64,000 nt of DNA from Streptomyces sp. Tu 3180. Lineage in GTDB: Bacteria > Actinomycetota > Actinomycetes > Streptomycetales > Streptomycetaceae. Location: the NCBI RefSeq assembly GCF_009852415.1, contig NZ_WOXS01000002.1, positions 2,564,501 through 2,628,500 of the forward strand, in the 5' to 3' direction. Below are positions 9,216-21,263 of this stretch, one piece after another (position 1 is the stretch's first letter; every line of letters begins with the position of its first letter). Position numbers and translations under genes: made by a program. Below the pieces are notes generated by a model, which saw only the letters and a list, made by a program, of their open reading frames with translations, searched no databases and had not been told where the DNA came from.

Positions 9216-10241
9216 ATGACACGAACGGACAAGCAGACCGGCGGCGCGGGCAGCGCCGTCACCGTGCGGGGGCTGGTCAAGCACTACGGCGAGACCAGGG
9301 CTCTGGACGGCGTCGACCTGGACGTGCGCGAGGGCACCGTGATGGGTGTGCTCGGGCCGAACGGGGCCGGCAAGACCACCCTCGTACGGATCCTGTCCAC
9401 GCTCCTGACGCCGACCGCCGGACACGCCACCGTCGCCGGGTACGACGTGGTCCGCCAGCCGCGGCAGCTGCGCCGGGTGATCGGGCTGACCGGGCAGTAC
9501 GCCTCCGTGGACGAGAAGCTTCCCGGCTGGGAGAACCTCTACCTGATCGGCCGGCTGCTCGACCTGTCCCGCAAGGAGGCCCGGGCCCGCGCCGACGAGC
9601 TGCTGGAGCGGTTCTCGCTCACCGAGGCGGCCCGGCGGCCGGCCGCCACGTACTCCGGCGGCATGCGGCGGCGGCTGGACCTGGCCGCCTCGATGATCGG
9701 CCGGCCGGCCGTGCTGTACCTGGACGAGCCGACCACCGGACTGGACCCCCGGACCCGCAACGAGGTGTGGGACGAGGTCAAGCGGCTGGTCGGGGACGGC
9801 GTCACCGTGCTGCTGACCACCCAGTACATGGAGGAGGCCGAGCAGCTCGCCACCGAGCTGACCGTCGTGGACCGGGGCAAGGTCATCGCGAGCGGCGGCA
9901 TCGAGGAGCTGAAGGCCAAGGTCGGCGGCCGCACGCTGCGGATCCGCCCGGCCGATCCGCAGCAGCTGCGCCCGCTGGCGAGCGCCCTCGACACGCTGGG
10001 CATCACCGGCCTCGCCACGACCACCGTGGACACCGAGCGGGGCGCCGTGCTCGTCCCGGTGCTGAGCGACGAGCAGCTGACCGCCGTGGTCGGCGCGGTC
10101 ACCGCGCGCGGGATCACGCTCAGCTCCATCACCACCGAACTGCCCAGCCTGGACGAGGTGTTCCTGTCCCTCACCGGCCACCGTGCCAGTGCCCCGCAGG
10201 ACACCGTGCCCGCCGGGACCCGCGAGGAGGTCGCCGTATGA
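9216..10241 (+). CDS. ABC transporter ATP-binding protein, DrrA-like
   Basis: 341 aa. The ATPase domain (about 1-225) has Walker A LGPNGAGKTTLV, signature YSGGMRRRLDLAAS and Walker B VLYLDEPTTGLDP. The C-terminal 100 residues form the DrrA-type extension (RPADPQQLRPLASALD). It energises the permease encoded next, with which it overlaps by ATGA. Members of this group export antibiotics such as daunorubicin or are general drug/lipid exporters; no antibiotic cluster is present here, so the substrate is unknown. ATG 9216 has no clear ribosome site. An in-frame ATG at 9186 is less likely because it lies in the repeat-like leader. Confidence 0.93.
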   Translation: MTRTDKQTGGAGSAVTVRGLVKHYGETRALDGVDLDVREGTVMGVLGPNGAGKTTLVRILSTLLTPTAGHATVAGYDVVRQPRQLRRVIGLTGQYASVDEKLPGWENLYLIGRLLDLSRKEARARADELLERFSLTEAARRPAATYSGGMRRRLDLAASMIGRPAVLYLDEPTTGLDPRTRNEVWDEVKRLVGDGVTVLLTTQYMEEAEQLATELTVVDRGKVIASGGIEELKAKVGGRTLRIRPADPQQLRPLASALDTLGITGLATTTVDTERGAVLVPVLSDEQLTAVVGAVTARGITLSSITTELPSLDEVFLSLTGHRASAPQDTVPAGTREEVAV

Positions 10242-11056
10242 GCGCCACGACCCTGGACACCGACCCGCGCGCGGACGCCCGTATCCCGCTGCGCGGGCAC
10301 CTGCGCCACACCGGGGCGCTGGTGCGCCGCAACCTGCTGTGGATCCGGCAGGACCCGGAGTCGATGTTCGACGCCGTGCTGTTCCCGATCGTCTTCACCC
10401 TGCTGTTCGTGTACGTCTTCGGCGGCTCGATCGGGCAGTCGCTGGGCGGCGGGCAGGAGGCGTACGTGCAGTACATCGTGCCCGGCCTGATGGCCATGAT
10501 GGGCATGAACATGGCCCAGGGGGTGGGCACCGGGTTCAACCAGGACTTCAACACCGGGGTCATGGACCGCTTCCGGTCGCTGCCGATCGGGCGCGGCTCG
10601 GTGCTGTTCGCCAAGATCTCGGTCGAGATGATGCGGATGCTGATCGCCACCGCGATCCTCATGGTCGTCGGTGTGCTCGTCGGCTTCGACATCACCAACT
10701 GGCCGGGGCTGTTCGCGGCCGTGGGGCTGTCCGCGGTGTTCGGCTCGGCCCTGATGTGGATCTTCCTCACGCTGGGCGTGGTGATGAAGAACGCGCAGTC
10801 GGTGCAGGCGATGGGCTTCCTGGTGCTGATGCCGCTGCAGTTCGGCTCGTCGATCTTCGCCCCGACCCAGTCGATGCCGGGCTGGCTGGAGTCCTTCACC
10901 GAGGTCAACCCGCTGTCCGCGCTGGCGGACGCCGCGCGCGGGCTGATGGTGGGCGGCCCGGTCGCCCACGACCTGTGGATGACGCTGGCCTGGTCGGTGG
11001 GGATCACGGCGGTGATGGCACCGGTCGCGATCCACAAGTTCCGCACGAAGAGCTGA
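10238..11056 (+). CDS. ABC-2 type transporter permease, DrrB-like
   Basis: 272 aa with six predicted membrane segments after a 30-residue cytoplasmic N-terminus. The ABC-2 pattern is visible: NLLWIRQDPESMFDAVLFPIV, then VPGLMAMMGMNMAQG and the MDRFRSLPIGRGS coupling segment. It pairs with the ATPase upstream through an ATGA overlap (10238-10241), giving a two-gene DrrAB-type exporter. Its stop (11054-11056) is directly adjacent to the stop of the convergent SARP gene (11057-11059) with no base between. Confidence 0.93.
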   Translation: MSATTLDTDPRADARIPLRGHLRHTGALVRRNLLWIRQDPESMFDAVLFPIVFTLLFVYVFGGSIGQSLGGGQEAYVQYIVPGLMAMMGMNMAQGVGTGFNQDFNTGVMDRFRSLPIGRGSVLFAKISVEMMRMLIATAILMVVGVLVGFDITNWPGLFAAVGLSAVFGSALMWIFLTLGVVMKNAQSVQAMGFLVLMPLQFGSSIFAPTQSMPGWLESFTEVNPLSALADAARGLMVGGPVAHDLWMTLAWSVGITAVMAPVAIHKFRTKS

Positions 11057-14335
<3,279 letters not shown>

Positions 14336-14626
14336 TGTCTCCGGTGGTCCGGTGGCGGTCACAGGCCGGGGCAGGGGGCCGGCCGGGGCGGATCGGGGCC
14401 GGGGGCGCGGCGGCGAGGAGCGGCGGCCGGCTCGCCCCGTCACCCACCGCGGACGGCTCGCCGCGGCACTCCCTCCGCAGGTCCTCGTGGAACACGTGTC
14501 GGAGCCCCATGGCCCCCACCCTGCTAGGAACCGGCGGCCCGCGCGAGACGTTTTCCCGGTGCGCCCGCTACGGTCGGGCGGTCCCCGCGTGTCCCCCGCC
14601 GCGTGCCCGACAGCCAAGGGAGCTCC
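14336..14626. other. divergent intergenic region, SARP / M50-like gene
   Basis: About 290 bp with promoters for both directions expected. I could not identify convincing -35/-10 pairs or a SARP direct-repeat box. A possible terminator-like stem is not evident. Confidence 0.4.
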
Positions 14627-15427
14627 ATGACCACCGCCACCATCCGACCGGGCGACCGGCGGGTCAGTCCCGTCTTCCTCGGGATCCTGGCCGTCACCGC
14701 GGTCACCGGCTGGGCCACCTGGACCGGGTTCGCGGCGCAGCCCGGCGTGGCCGTGTTCCTGTTCGTGACGGCCGCCTGGATCGTCTCCCTGTGCCTGCAC
14801 GAGTACGCGCACGCGCGCACCGCGCTGCACAGCGGCGACGTCTCGGTCGGCGCGAAGGGCTACCTCACGCTGAACCCGGTGAAGTACACGCACGCCCTGC
14901 TGAGCGTCGTGCTCCCGGTGCTGTTCGTGATCATGGGTGGGATCGGTCTGCCCGGCGGTGCCGTCTTCATCGAGCGCGGCCGGATCCGGGGGCGCTGGCG
15001 GCACAGCCTGATCTCGGCGGCGGGCCCGCTGACGAACGTCCTGTTCGCCGTCGTGTGCACGGCGCCGTTCTGGCTGGACGCGCTGGACGGCGTGCCGGCC
15101 GACTTCCGGTTCGCGCTGGCGTTCCTGGCGCTGCTGCAGGTGACGGCGGCGATCCTGAACTTCCTGCCGGTGCCGGGGCTGGACGGCTACGGCGTGATCG
15201 AGCCCTGGCTGTCGTACGGCGTCCGGCGGCAGGTGGAGCCGTTCGCGCCGTTCGGGCTGCTGTTCGTGTTCGCGCTGCTGTGGCTGCCGGCGGTGAACGG
15301 CGCGTTCTTCGGCGTGGTCGACTCCCTGCTGAACGCCCTGGGCATCCACGAGTTCGACACGTACTGCGGCTACGAACTGTTCCGCTTCTGGCGGGACACG
15401 GACGGGCTGTGCTCGGTCAGCCCGTGA
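14627..15427 (+). CDS. site-2 protease (M50)-like membrane metalloprotease
   Basis: 266 aa with about six membrane helices. Helix 2 carries the zinc motif HEYAH (HExxH) and the later motif LNFLPVPGLDGYG matches the NxxPxxxxDG third-ligand motif of S2P/M50 proteases. An intact active site is therefore likely, placing it in the family of intramembrane proteases. There is no PDZ domain, unlike RseP. AAGGGAG five nt upstream supports ATG 14627. It is divergent from the SARP gene and converges with a 71-aa membrane protein, overlapping it by 11 nt. The substrate is unknown. Confidence 0.85.
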   Translation: MTTATIRPGDRRVSPVFLGILAVTAVTGWATWTGFAAQPGVAVFLFVTAAWIVSLCLHEYAHARTALHSGDVSVGAKGYLTLNPVKYTHALLSVVLPVLFVIMGGIGLPGGAVFIERGRIRGRWRHSLISAAGPLTNVLFAVVCTAPFWLDALDGVPADFRFALAFLALLQVTAAILNFLPVPGLDGYGVIEPWLSYGVRRQVEPFAPFGLLFVFALLWLPAVNGAFFGVVDSLLNALGIHEFDTYCGYELFRFWRDTDGLCSVSP

Positions 15428-15632
15428 CGGAGCCGTCCCGCGCCGTCCGGCCGCGCCGGAGGTAGTACCAGGTCATGTTGGACGACAGACCCGCCAGCAG
15501 CACCCAGACGACGCCGACGAACACGCCGCCGCGCACGAAGGAGACGACGGCCGCGGCGACGGCGAGGAGGCAGACGACGAGGGCGTAGAGGGCGAGTCGC
15601 CGGGCCTGGGCGGGCGGGGGCACGGGGGACAT
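15417..15632 (-). CDS. small two-helix membrane protein
   Basis: 71 aa. Two hydrophobic segments (about 13-32 and 36-54) and a basic C-terminus (YYLRRGRTARDG). ATG 15632 has AGGAG nine nt upstream. I recognise no family. The last 11 nt overlap the end of the convergent M50-like gene. It lies 55 bp downstream of the npdG stop on the same strand, so co-transcription is possible. Confidence 0.7.
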   Translation of the reverse strand: MSPVPPPAQARRLALYALVVCLLAVAAAVVSFVRGGVFVGVVWVLLAGLSSNMTWYYLRRGRTARDGSVTG

Positions 15633-15687
15633 GGTGACGGGCTCCTGTCGGGGGACACTGCTACGTCCTCCAGTGTCCCCCATCGCC

Positions 15688-16401
15688 TCATACGTCCGTG
15701 ACCCGGAGCCCGGCGTGCGCCTTGTACCGGCGGTTGACCGAGATCAGGTTGGCGACCAGCGCCTCCACCTGGTGCGCGTTCCGCAGCCGCCCGGCGAAGA
15801 CGCCGCGCATGCCGGGGATGCGGCCGGCCAGCGCCTGGACGATCTCCACGTCGGCACGGGCCTCGCCGAGCACCATCACGTCGGTGTCGATCTCGTCGGT
15901 CTCCGGGTCCTGGAGCAGCACGGCCGACAGGTGGTGGAAGGCGGCGGTGACCCGGGAGTCCGGCAGCAGGGCCGCGGCCTGCTCGGCGGCGCTGCCCTCC
16001 TCCGGCTTGAGCGCGTAGGCGCCCTGCTTGTCGAAGCCGAGCGGGTTGACGCAGTCGACGACGAGCTTGCCGGCCAGTTCCCCGCGCAGGGACTCCAGCG
16101 TCGCGGCGTGGCCGTCCCAGGGCACGGCGACGATCACGACGTCGCTGCGGCGGGCGGTCTCGGCGTTGTCGGCGCCCTCGACGCCGTACCCGAGTTCCTC
16201 GGCGGCGGCCCGGGCGCGCTCGGCCGCGCGGGAGCCGATGATCACCTTCTGGCCGGCCCTGGCGAGCCGGTGGGCGAGGCCCTTGCCCTGCGGCCCGGTG
16301 CCGCCGAGCACGCCGACGACGAGCCCGGAGACGTCGGGCAGGTCCCAGGGGTCCTTGGCGGGGGCCTTGGCGGGCTGCTGTGCGCTGTCGGTAGAGGTCA
16401 T
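15688..16401 (-). CDS. npdG: NADPH-dependent F420 reductase (F420H2:NADP+ oxidoreductase)
   Basis: 237 aa. It transfers hydride between F420 and NADP(H), linking the actinobacterial deazaflavin cofactor to the NADPH pool in the cytoplasm. The N-terminal Rossmann loop VGVLGGTGPQGKGLA and the NADP-selective GSRAAERA follow a 25-residue extension common in actinobacteria. AFHHLSAVLL and VDCVNPLGFDK are typical of the family. TAGAGT at 16408-16413 ends six bases before ATG 16401 without a ribosome site, pointing to a leaderless transcript. Confidence 0.92.
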   Translation of the reverse strand: MTSTDSAQQPAKAPAKDPWDLPDVSGLVVGVLGGTGPQGKGLAHRLARAGQKVIIGSRAAERARAAAEELGYGVEGADNAETARRSDVVIVAVPWDGHAATLESLRGELAGKLVVDCVNPLGFDKQGAYALKPEEGSAAEQAAALLPDSRVTAAFHHLSAVLLQDPETDEIDTDVMVLGEARADVEIVQALAGRIPGMRGVFAGRLRNAHQVEALVANLISVNRRYKAHAGLRVTDV

Positions 16402-16540
16402 GGTCCGACTCTATGTCCGCCGCGGCACCGCTCCGGCCCGCGTGAGCCCCGTCACCGGCCCGCCCGCGGTGTCGCCGGGTCGGGCGAATCCGGGGCGAAC
16501 ACCGGATCGCGGATGTGCGGTTGGGGCAGGATGCGGCCCC

Positions 16541-17143
16541 ATGGATGCGGTACGGGTCGCGCTGCTGCGGGAAGTGCTCGCCGGGACGGAGTGGCTGGGC
16601 GCCACCCGGCATTTCGCGAGGACGCTGCGCGGGTCGGTGGTGTCGCACGGCGGTGGGCTGCTGCTGGTGGGCACGCGGGAGTACGAGCCGTGGCACCTGG
16701 CGGCGCACCTGGTGGACGAGGCCGCCTGGTCCGGCACGCCGGAGCTGGCCCCGACGCTGGTACGGCACGACGCGCGCTCCTCGGACCCGGCCCACCTGGC
16801 GGTGGGACTGGGGCGGCTGGAGGCGGCACGGCGGGGCGAGACCCTGCTGGTGGTGGCGCCCGGGGAGCCCGGCGCCCCGCTGCTGGAGCGGGTCTGTGAC
16901 GCCCGCCGGGCCGGGGCGACGCTGCTGTCCCTCGGTCCCGGCGGCGGCGAGCTCCCGGCGATGGCCCACGAGACGCTGCCCGTCCCCGACGGCTGCGAGC
17001 TGGACCTGGACACCGTGCAGCACCTGGTGAGCGCGGCGGCCGGCGAGAACGCCCTGCCGGCCCGCAGGGGACCGCGCCGCTTCCGGGACCGCCTGTCGAG
17101 GCTGGCCGACCTGCTGACGGCGCCCCCGCCGACCCGCTGGTAG
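16541..17143 (+). CDS. conserved hypothetical protein
   Basis: 200 aa, soluble, no recognised domain. Starts MDAVRVALLREVLAGTEWLG and contains LLLVGTREYEPWHLAAHLVDEA, then alternating hydrophobic beta-like segments (GETLLVVAPGEPGAP, GATLLSLGPGGGE) that suggest a Rossmann- or SIS-like fold. It ends in a basic region RRGPRRFRDRLSRLADLL. CAGGAT at 16527-16532 is eight bases before ATG 16541, consistent with a leaderless start. Divergent from npdG. Function not known. Confidence 0.75.
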   Translation: MDAVRVALLREVLAGTEWLGATRHFARTLRGSVVSHGGGLLLVGTREYEPWHLAAHLVDEAAWSGTPELAPTLVRHDARSSDPAHLAVGLGRLEAARRGETLLVVAPGEPGAPLLERVCDARRAGATLLSLGPGGGELPAMAHETLPVPDGCELDLDTVQHLVSAAAGENALPARRGPRRFRDRLSRLADLLTAPPPTRW

Positions 17144-17170
17144 CCGCCGGTGCGCCCCGGCCGCGCCCGT

Positions 17171-17310
17171 CCCGGCACGGGACCGGGCGCCGCGCTCGTC
17201 CGCCCGGCACGGGACCGGGCGCCGCCGTCACCGCCCGGCGCGGGACCGGTCGCCGCGGCAGTCCGCCCCGGTGGGGCCGGGCGCCCCTGCCCCCGCCCGG
17301 CGCGGGGCGG
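17171..17310. repeat. imperfect tandem repeat, about 31 bp x 4.5
   Basis: Units begin CCCGGCACGGGACCGG or close variants at 17171, 17203, 17234, 17266 (degenerate) and 17296 (partial), with periods of 32, 31, 32 and 30 bp. Each contains the self-complementary core GGCRCGGGACCGG. It lies between the 3' ends of two convergent genes. Confidence 0.75.
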
Positions 17311-17541
17311 TCAGTCGCCCTCCCGTTCGCCGGCGGGGGCGTCGTGCCACTTGGGGTCGTTCTCCCACTGGAGGTTGCGCTCGCGGGCCGTCTCCATGGC
17401 GTGTTCGGCCTCGGTGCGGCTCGCGTACGGGCCGAAGCGGTCCTTGCCGGGGCAGTCCGGGCCCTCCTCGACCTTCTTGTGCTCCAGGCAGTAGTACCAC
17501 TCGCCCGGCTTTCCGACCGTCCGCTTCTTGAACAGGGGCAT
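17311..17541 (-). CDS. small conserved hypothetical protein
   Basis: 76 aa, soluble, charged. Starts MPLFKKRTVGKPGEWYYCLE and contains CLEHKKVEEGPDCPGKDRFG followed by a helix ASRTEAEHAMETARERN that resembles the pattern of a SPOR or WGR-like small domain. Two Cys (CLEH, DCPG) are present but no full metal site is seen. GAGGAG upstream of ATG 17541 supports the start. Divergent from map. Conserved in appearance, function unknown. Confidence 0.75.
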   Translation of the reverse strand: MPLFKKRTVGKPGEWYYCLEHKKVEEGPDCPGKDRFGPYASRTEAEHAMETARERNLQWENDPKWHDAPAGEREGD

Positions 17542-17600
17542 GACCGACTCCTCTCGCCACGAAGATGGTCCCCCGTCGTCGCTGAATTAGACTCGCCGGC

Positions 17601-18458
17601 ATGTCTGGCCAGTCGCTGCTCGTACCGGGGGAGCTGTCCCCCACCCGTTCCGTGCCCGGAAACATCCGCCGCCCCGAGTACGTGGGCAAGCCCGCCCCGG
17701 CGCCTTACACCGGGCCGGAGGTGCAGACGCCCGAGACGATCGAGGCGATGCGGACCGCCGGGCGGATCGCGGCGCAGGCGATGGCGGAGGCCGCGAAGCT
17801 CATCGCTCCGGGGGTGACCACCGACGAGCTGGACCGGGTGGCGCACGAGTTCATGTGCGACCACGGCGCCTACCCCTCGACGCTCGGCTACCGCGGTTTC
17901 CCCAAGTCGCTGTGCACCTCGGTCAACGAGGTCATCTGCCACGGCATCCCGGACTCCACGGTGCTGCGCGACGGCGACATCGTGAACCTGGACGTGACGG
18001 CGTACATCGGCGGGGTGCACGGCGACAACAACGCCACGTACCTGGTGGGCGACGTGGACGAGGAGAGCCGGCTGCTGGTGGAGCGCACCCGCGAGGCGCT
18101 GAACCGGGCGATCAAGGCGGTGCGTCCGGGCCGGCAGGTCAACGTCATCGGCCGGGTCATCGAGTCCTACGCCAAGCGCTTCGGCTACGGCGTGGTGCGG
18201 GACTTCACCGGTCACGGCATCAACTCGTCGTTCCACTCGGGGCTGATCATCCCGCACTACGACAGCCCGCACGCGACGACGGTCATGCAGCCGGGGATGA
18301 CGTTCACCATCGAGCCGATGCTGACGCTCGGCACCCACGAGTACGACATGTGGGACGACGGGTGGACGGTCGTGACGAAGGACCGCAGGCGCACGGCCCA
18401 GTTCGAGCACACGCTGGTGGTGACGGACACCGGCGCGGACATCCTGACGTTGCCGTAG
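17601..18458 (+). CDS. map: type I methionine aminopeptidase
   Basis: 285 aa. It removes the initiator Met from nascent proteins in the cytoplasm. Metal ligands and catalytic motifs are all present: [19 protein letters not shown] (two Asp), GHGINSSFH (His), MTFTIEPML (Glu) and AQFEHTLVV (Glu). The N-terminal 45 residues are the proline-rich extension of actinobacterial MetAP1c, which can bind SH3-like partners. TAGACT at 17588-17593 is seven bases before ATG 17601 with no ribosome site, so it may be leaderless. A terminator hairpin follows. Confidence 0.96.
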   Translation: MSGQSLLVPGELSPTRSVPGNIRRPEYVGKPAPAPYTGPEVQTPETIEAMRTAGRIAAQAMAEAAKLIAPGVTTDELDRVAHEFMCDHGAYPSTLGYRGFPKSLCTSVNEVICHGIPDSTVLRDGDIVNLDVTAYIGGVHGDNNATYLVGDVDEESRLLVERTREALNRAIKAVRPGRQVNVIGRVIESYAKRFGYGVVRDFTGHGINSSFHSGLIIPHYDSPHATTVMQPGMTFTIEPMLTLGTHEYDMWDDGWTVVTKDRRRTAQFEHTLVVTDTGADILTLP

Positions 18459-18492
18459 GGACCCGTCCGGCCCGGGACCCGCCCGGCCCGCC

Positions 18493-18516
18493 GCCCGCCC
18501 TCCCCGGAGGGCGGGC
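18493..18516 (+). terminator. hairpin terminator after map
   Basis: Perfect inverted repeat GCCCGCCCTCC / GGAGGGCGGGC (18493-18503 with 18506-18516) followed by TCTTCC, 35 nt after the map stop. Confidence 0.7.
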
Positions 18517-18568
18517 TCTTCCGTACCGTGGCAGGGCGGGGAGGTGCCGACCACCCGTCGGCAAGGCA

Positions 18569-18598
18569 TTGACTTAGGTAAGCCTAACCATAGAAGAT
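18569..18598 (+). promoter_or_regulatory. iron-regulated promoter (IdeR/DmdR box) of the heme oxygenase gene
   Basis: A TTGACT -35 (18569-18574) and a GAAGAT-like -10 (18593-18598) bracket TTAGGTAAGCCTAAC (18574-18588), which closely matches the actinobacterial iron box TTAGGTTAGGCTAACCTAA. The site lies between the two promoter elements, so an iron-loaded repressor would occlude polymerase. The start codon follows seven bases after the -10. Confidence 0.85.
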
Positions 18599-18605
18599 CT
18601 GGGCC

Positions 18606-19253
18606 ATGGACTCCTTCTCCACCCTCGTCCGCACCGCCTCGCACGCGCAGCACGTGGAGGCGGAGACCTCGACCTTCATGAGCGACCTGCTGGGCGGCCG
18701 GCTGGGCGTGGACGCGTACGCGCGCTACACCGAGCAGCTGTGGTTCGTGTACGAGGCCCTGGAGTCCGACGTGCGGCGGCTGGCACCGGACCCCGTGGCC
18801 GGCCCCTTCATCCGGCCGGAGCTGTTCCGGCTGGCCTCGCTGGAGCGGGACCTGGCGCACCTGCGCGGCCCCGGCTGGCGCTCGACCCTCACCGCGCTGC
18901 CCGCCACGCGGGCCTACGCCGAGCGGGTCGCCGCGTGCGCGCGGGACTGGCCGGCCGGTTACGTCGCCCACCACTACACCCGCTACCTGGGCGACCTGTC
19001 CGGCGGGCAGATCATCCGCGACAAGGCGGAGAGGACCTGGGGCTTCACCAGGAAGGGCGACGGGGTCCGCTTCTACGTCTTCGAGGAGATCACCAACCCG
19101 GCCGCCTTCAAGCGCGGTTACCGGGAGCTGCTGGACGCGGTCCCGGTGGACGACCTGGAGAAGCAGCGGACCGTGGCCGAGTGCAAGCGGGCGTTCGCCC
19201 TGAACACGGACGTCTTCCGGGCGCTGGGCGAGGAGTTCCCGCTGTCGGCGTGA
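18606..19253 (+). CDS. hmuO: biliverdin-producing heme oxygenase
   Basis: 215 aa, the size of HmuO-type bacterial heme oxygenases. It opens heme to biliverdin, CO and Fe2+, releasing iron from scavenged heme. The proximal His lies in RTASHAQHVEAET (about residue 13-17), and the distal-helix glycine motif GDLSGGQIIRD is intact, as is HHYTRYLG. The iron box directly upstream predicts expression under iron starvation. No heme uptake or siderophore genes are adjacent, so it is a stand-alone member of the iron regulon. Probably leaderless. Confidence 0.95.
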   Translation: MDSFSTLVRTASHAQHVEAETSTFMSDLLGGRLGVDAYARYTEQLWFVYEALESDVRRLAPDPVAGPFIRPELFRLASLERDLAHLRGPGWRSTLTALPATRAYAERVAACARDWPAGYVAHHYTRYLGDLSGGQIIRDKAERTWGFTRKGDGVRFYVFEEITNPAAFKRGYRELLDAVPVDDLEKQRTVAECKRAFALNTDVFRALGEEFPLSA

Positions 19254-19262
19254 AGCACCCGG

Positions 19263-19907
19263 TCAGCGCTCCAGGTACACCCGCCCGCCGATCTCCGTCC
19301 ACCCCTGCGGCTGCGGCGCCGTCAGGATCTGCGAGCCCGTGCCCTGGGTGATGTTCAGGGCGCGTCCCAGCCGGTCGGTGAGCAGGAGCGCCGCGGCGCC
19401 CGTCGCCTCGTCCTCCTCGATGCCGTCGTCGCGGCCGGGGAAGGCGCGGGCGCGGATCCGGCCCGCCGGCTCGTCCAGCCAGGCCCACGCGTAGATCCAC
19501 TCCCCCTTCGGCGGCACGGGCAGGTCGTCCACCTCGGCGGCGGTGGCGTACTGGCGCAGGGTGCGCGGCGGCGCCCACTCCGCCCGCGCCTCGATCCAGC
19601 AGAACTCCCCGTCCTGCCGGGCGCCCATCACCCCGGCGGGAACGACGAGTTCGGGCACGTCGAGGAGCCAGGCCGTGCCGACGCAGGGGTGGCCGGCGAA
19701 GGGCAGGCGCAGGGTGGGGGTGTAGATGTCGATCACCCCGCGCTCGGGGTCGTCGACGAACACGGTCTCGCTGAAGCCGAGCTTCGCGGCGAACTCCTGC
19801 CGCTCGTCCCGCCCGGGCATCACGGAGCCGTTGCGGACGACACCGAGCTCGTTGCCGTACCCGCCACGGGGGCCGCAGAAGACGCGCAGCACGTCGTAGT
19901 CGGTCAC
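19263..19907 (-). CDS. PhzF-family isomerase-like protein, short form
   Basis: 214 aa, shorter than typical PhzF proteins (about 260-290). Family marks are present in both lobes: GYGNELGVVRNG, GFSETVFVDDP (likely catalytic Glu), LPFAGHPCVGTAWLL and EDEATGAAALLLTDRLGR. GTG 19907 matches the family N-terminus (DYDVLRVF), but no good ribosome site precedes it and the frame continues upstream to 20057. The reaction is probably an isomerisation or epimerisation of unknown substrate; no phenazine genes are nearby. Converges with the heme oxygenase, 9 bp apart. Confidence 0.8.
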   Translation of the reverse strand: MTDYDVLRVFCGPRGGYGNELGVVRNGSVMPGRDERQEFAAKLGFSETVFVDDPERGVIDIYTPTLRLPFAGHPCVGTAWLLDVPELVVPAGVMGARQDGEFCWIEARAEWAPPRTLRQYATAAEVDDLPVPPKGEWIYAWAWLDEPAGRIRARAFPGRDDGIEEDEATGAAALLLTDRLGRALNITQGTGSQILTAPQPQGWTEIGGRVYLER

Positions 19908-20246
19908 GGGGGCATTCAAGCATCGCGCGGACGACGAGGTCGTCCCAGGTCGCGGGGCCGCCGGCGCGGACACCACGGCCCCGGGGCCGCCGGCACCGGC
20001 GCCTGCCCCCTGCCCGTCGGCGACGTCCTCCCGGGGCTCGCGGCGGCCCACGCGCACCGGGCAGCGGTGCTCCCCGCCGGGACGGCTGACCCCCGCTCGG
20101 CCCGGACCGCCCCTCCCCCGGCCTTCTCGGCCCGCGCGCGCCTTCGCCCCGGGTCACGGCGTGGCCGCGGTATCCGGTCCCGGCGCCCGCGCCGTCCCTC
20201 GCCCCGGTAGGGTTCGCCTCCGGGAAGGGGAAGGTGAAGGAACCGG
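19908..20246. other. divergent intergenic region
   Basis: About 340 bp between the PhzF-like and lipoprotein genes. Very GC rich with no convincing gene, hairpin or promoter that I can name apart from the GAAGGA ribosome site of the lipoprotein gene. Confidence 0.4.
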
Positions 20247-21245
20247 ATGAGCAGGGATCTCGGCCTTCGAAGGCCCGGCGGGCTCCGCAGGCTTGACCGG
20301 AACGCACGGATGGCGGCCTCGGTGACCGCTTTGTCGCTGGCGGCGAGCGGCTGCGTGGTGGTGCACGGCGAACGCGAGGTGCTCCCGGCCGCCACCCGCG
20401 CCGAAGCCGCGGAGGCGCTGCGGGAGTTCACCGCCGCGTACAACGCGGCGGACAAGGCGTACGACGGTTCCCTGGACGCCGACCACACCACCGGCGCGCT
20501 CGCCGACATCGACGCGGCGCGGCTGAAGGCCGGGAAGGCCAACAACCCGGGGGGCAACCCGCGGCACGCGCCGCTGAAGCTGACGGACGCGAAGTTCACC
20601 ATCCCCGAGAAGGCCGGCTGGCCGCGCTGGTTCCTCGCCGACGCGGCCGGCAACAAGGGCGGCAGCGCCCGCTGGCTGCTGGTGTTCACCCGTGACGGCC
20701 TGGACGAGACCTGGGAGGTGGCGTACCTGACGCTGGTCGCCCCGGACGACGTACCGGAGTTCAAGACGGACGAGGACGGCTGGGCCGAGGCCGTCCCCGC
20801 GAACGCCGGCGACCTGGCCGTGGAACCGGGCGAGTTGAGCGAGCGGTACACGACGTACCTGAAGGACGGCGGGGACGCGTTCGCGGAGGGGCCGCACACC
20901 AGCGCGTGGCGGACGTTGCGCGAGAAGAAGTCGACGCGGCCGGGTCTGGCCACGCAGTACATCGACGAGCCGGTGACGAACGGCGACTACGCGCCGCTGG
21001 CGCTGCGGACCGGGGACGGCGGGGCGCTGGTCTTCTTCACCACGCGCCACTTCGAGAAGCAGACCGCCGCGGCCGGGGCGTCGGTGCCGACGCCGAACAA
21101 GGACGTGCTGGCGCTGACGACCGGTGAGATCCGGCAGTCCCTGACGATGGAGTTCGTCTCCAACGAGGTCGCCCTGGATCCGGCCGAGGGCGGGGTGCGG
21201 ATCCTGGGACGGATCCAGGGGCTGACGTCCGCGAAGGGCGAGTAG
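20247..21245 (+). CDS. putative lipoprotein
   Basis: 332 aa. A basic N-terminus (RRPGGLRRLDRNAR), a hydrophobic stretch and the lipobox LAASGC near residue 36 indicate export and lipid anchoring on the outer face of the membrane. The mature part is mixed alpha/beta with no recognised enzymatic motif; WLLVFTRDGLDETWEVAYLTL and TTGEIRQSLTMEF are its best landmarks. GAAGGA precedes ATG 20247. Lipoproteins of this size and layout are conserved in Streptomyces without known function. Converges with the primase-like gene. Confidence 0.82.
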   Translation: MSRDLGLRRPGGLRRLDRNARMAASVTALSLAASGCVVVHGEREVLPAATRAEAAEALREFTAAYNAADKAYDGSLDADHTTGALADIDAARLKAGKANNPGGNPRHAPLKLTDAKFTIPEKAGWPRWFLADAAGNKGGSARWLLVFTRDGLDETWEVAYLTLVAPDDVPEFKTDEDGWAEAVPANAGDLAVEPGELSERYTTYLKDGGDAFAEGPHTSAWRTLREKKSTRPGLATQYIDEPVTNGDYAPLALRTGDGGALVFFTTRHFEKQTAAAGASVPTPNKDVLALTTGEIRQSLTMEFVSNEVALDPAEGGVRILGRIQGLTSAKGE

Positions 21246-21263
21246 TCCCCGGTTCGCGGTCCC

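Noticed and set aside
17171-17310. CRISPR array
   Set aside because: Units abut without unique spacers and degrade in the fourth copy, and there are no cas genes; it is a plain tandem repeat.
19263-19907. Phenazine biosynthesis locus
   Set aside because: Only a short PhzF-like protein is present, without phzA-E or phzG homologues; PhzF-like proteins are widespread.
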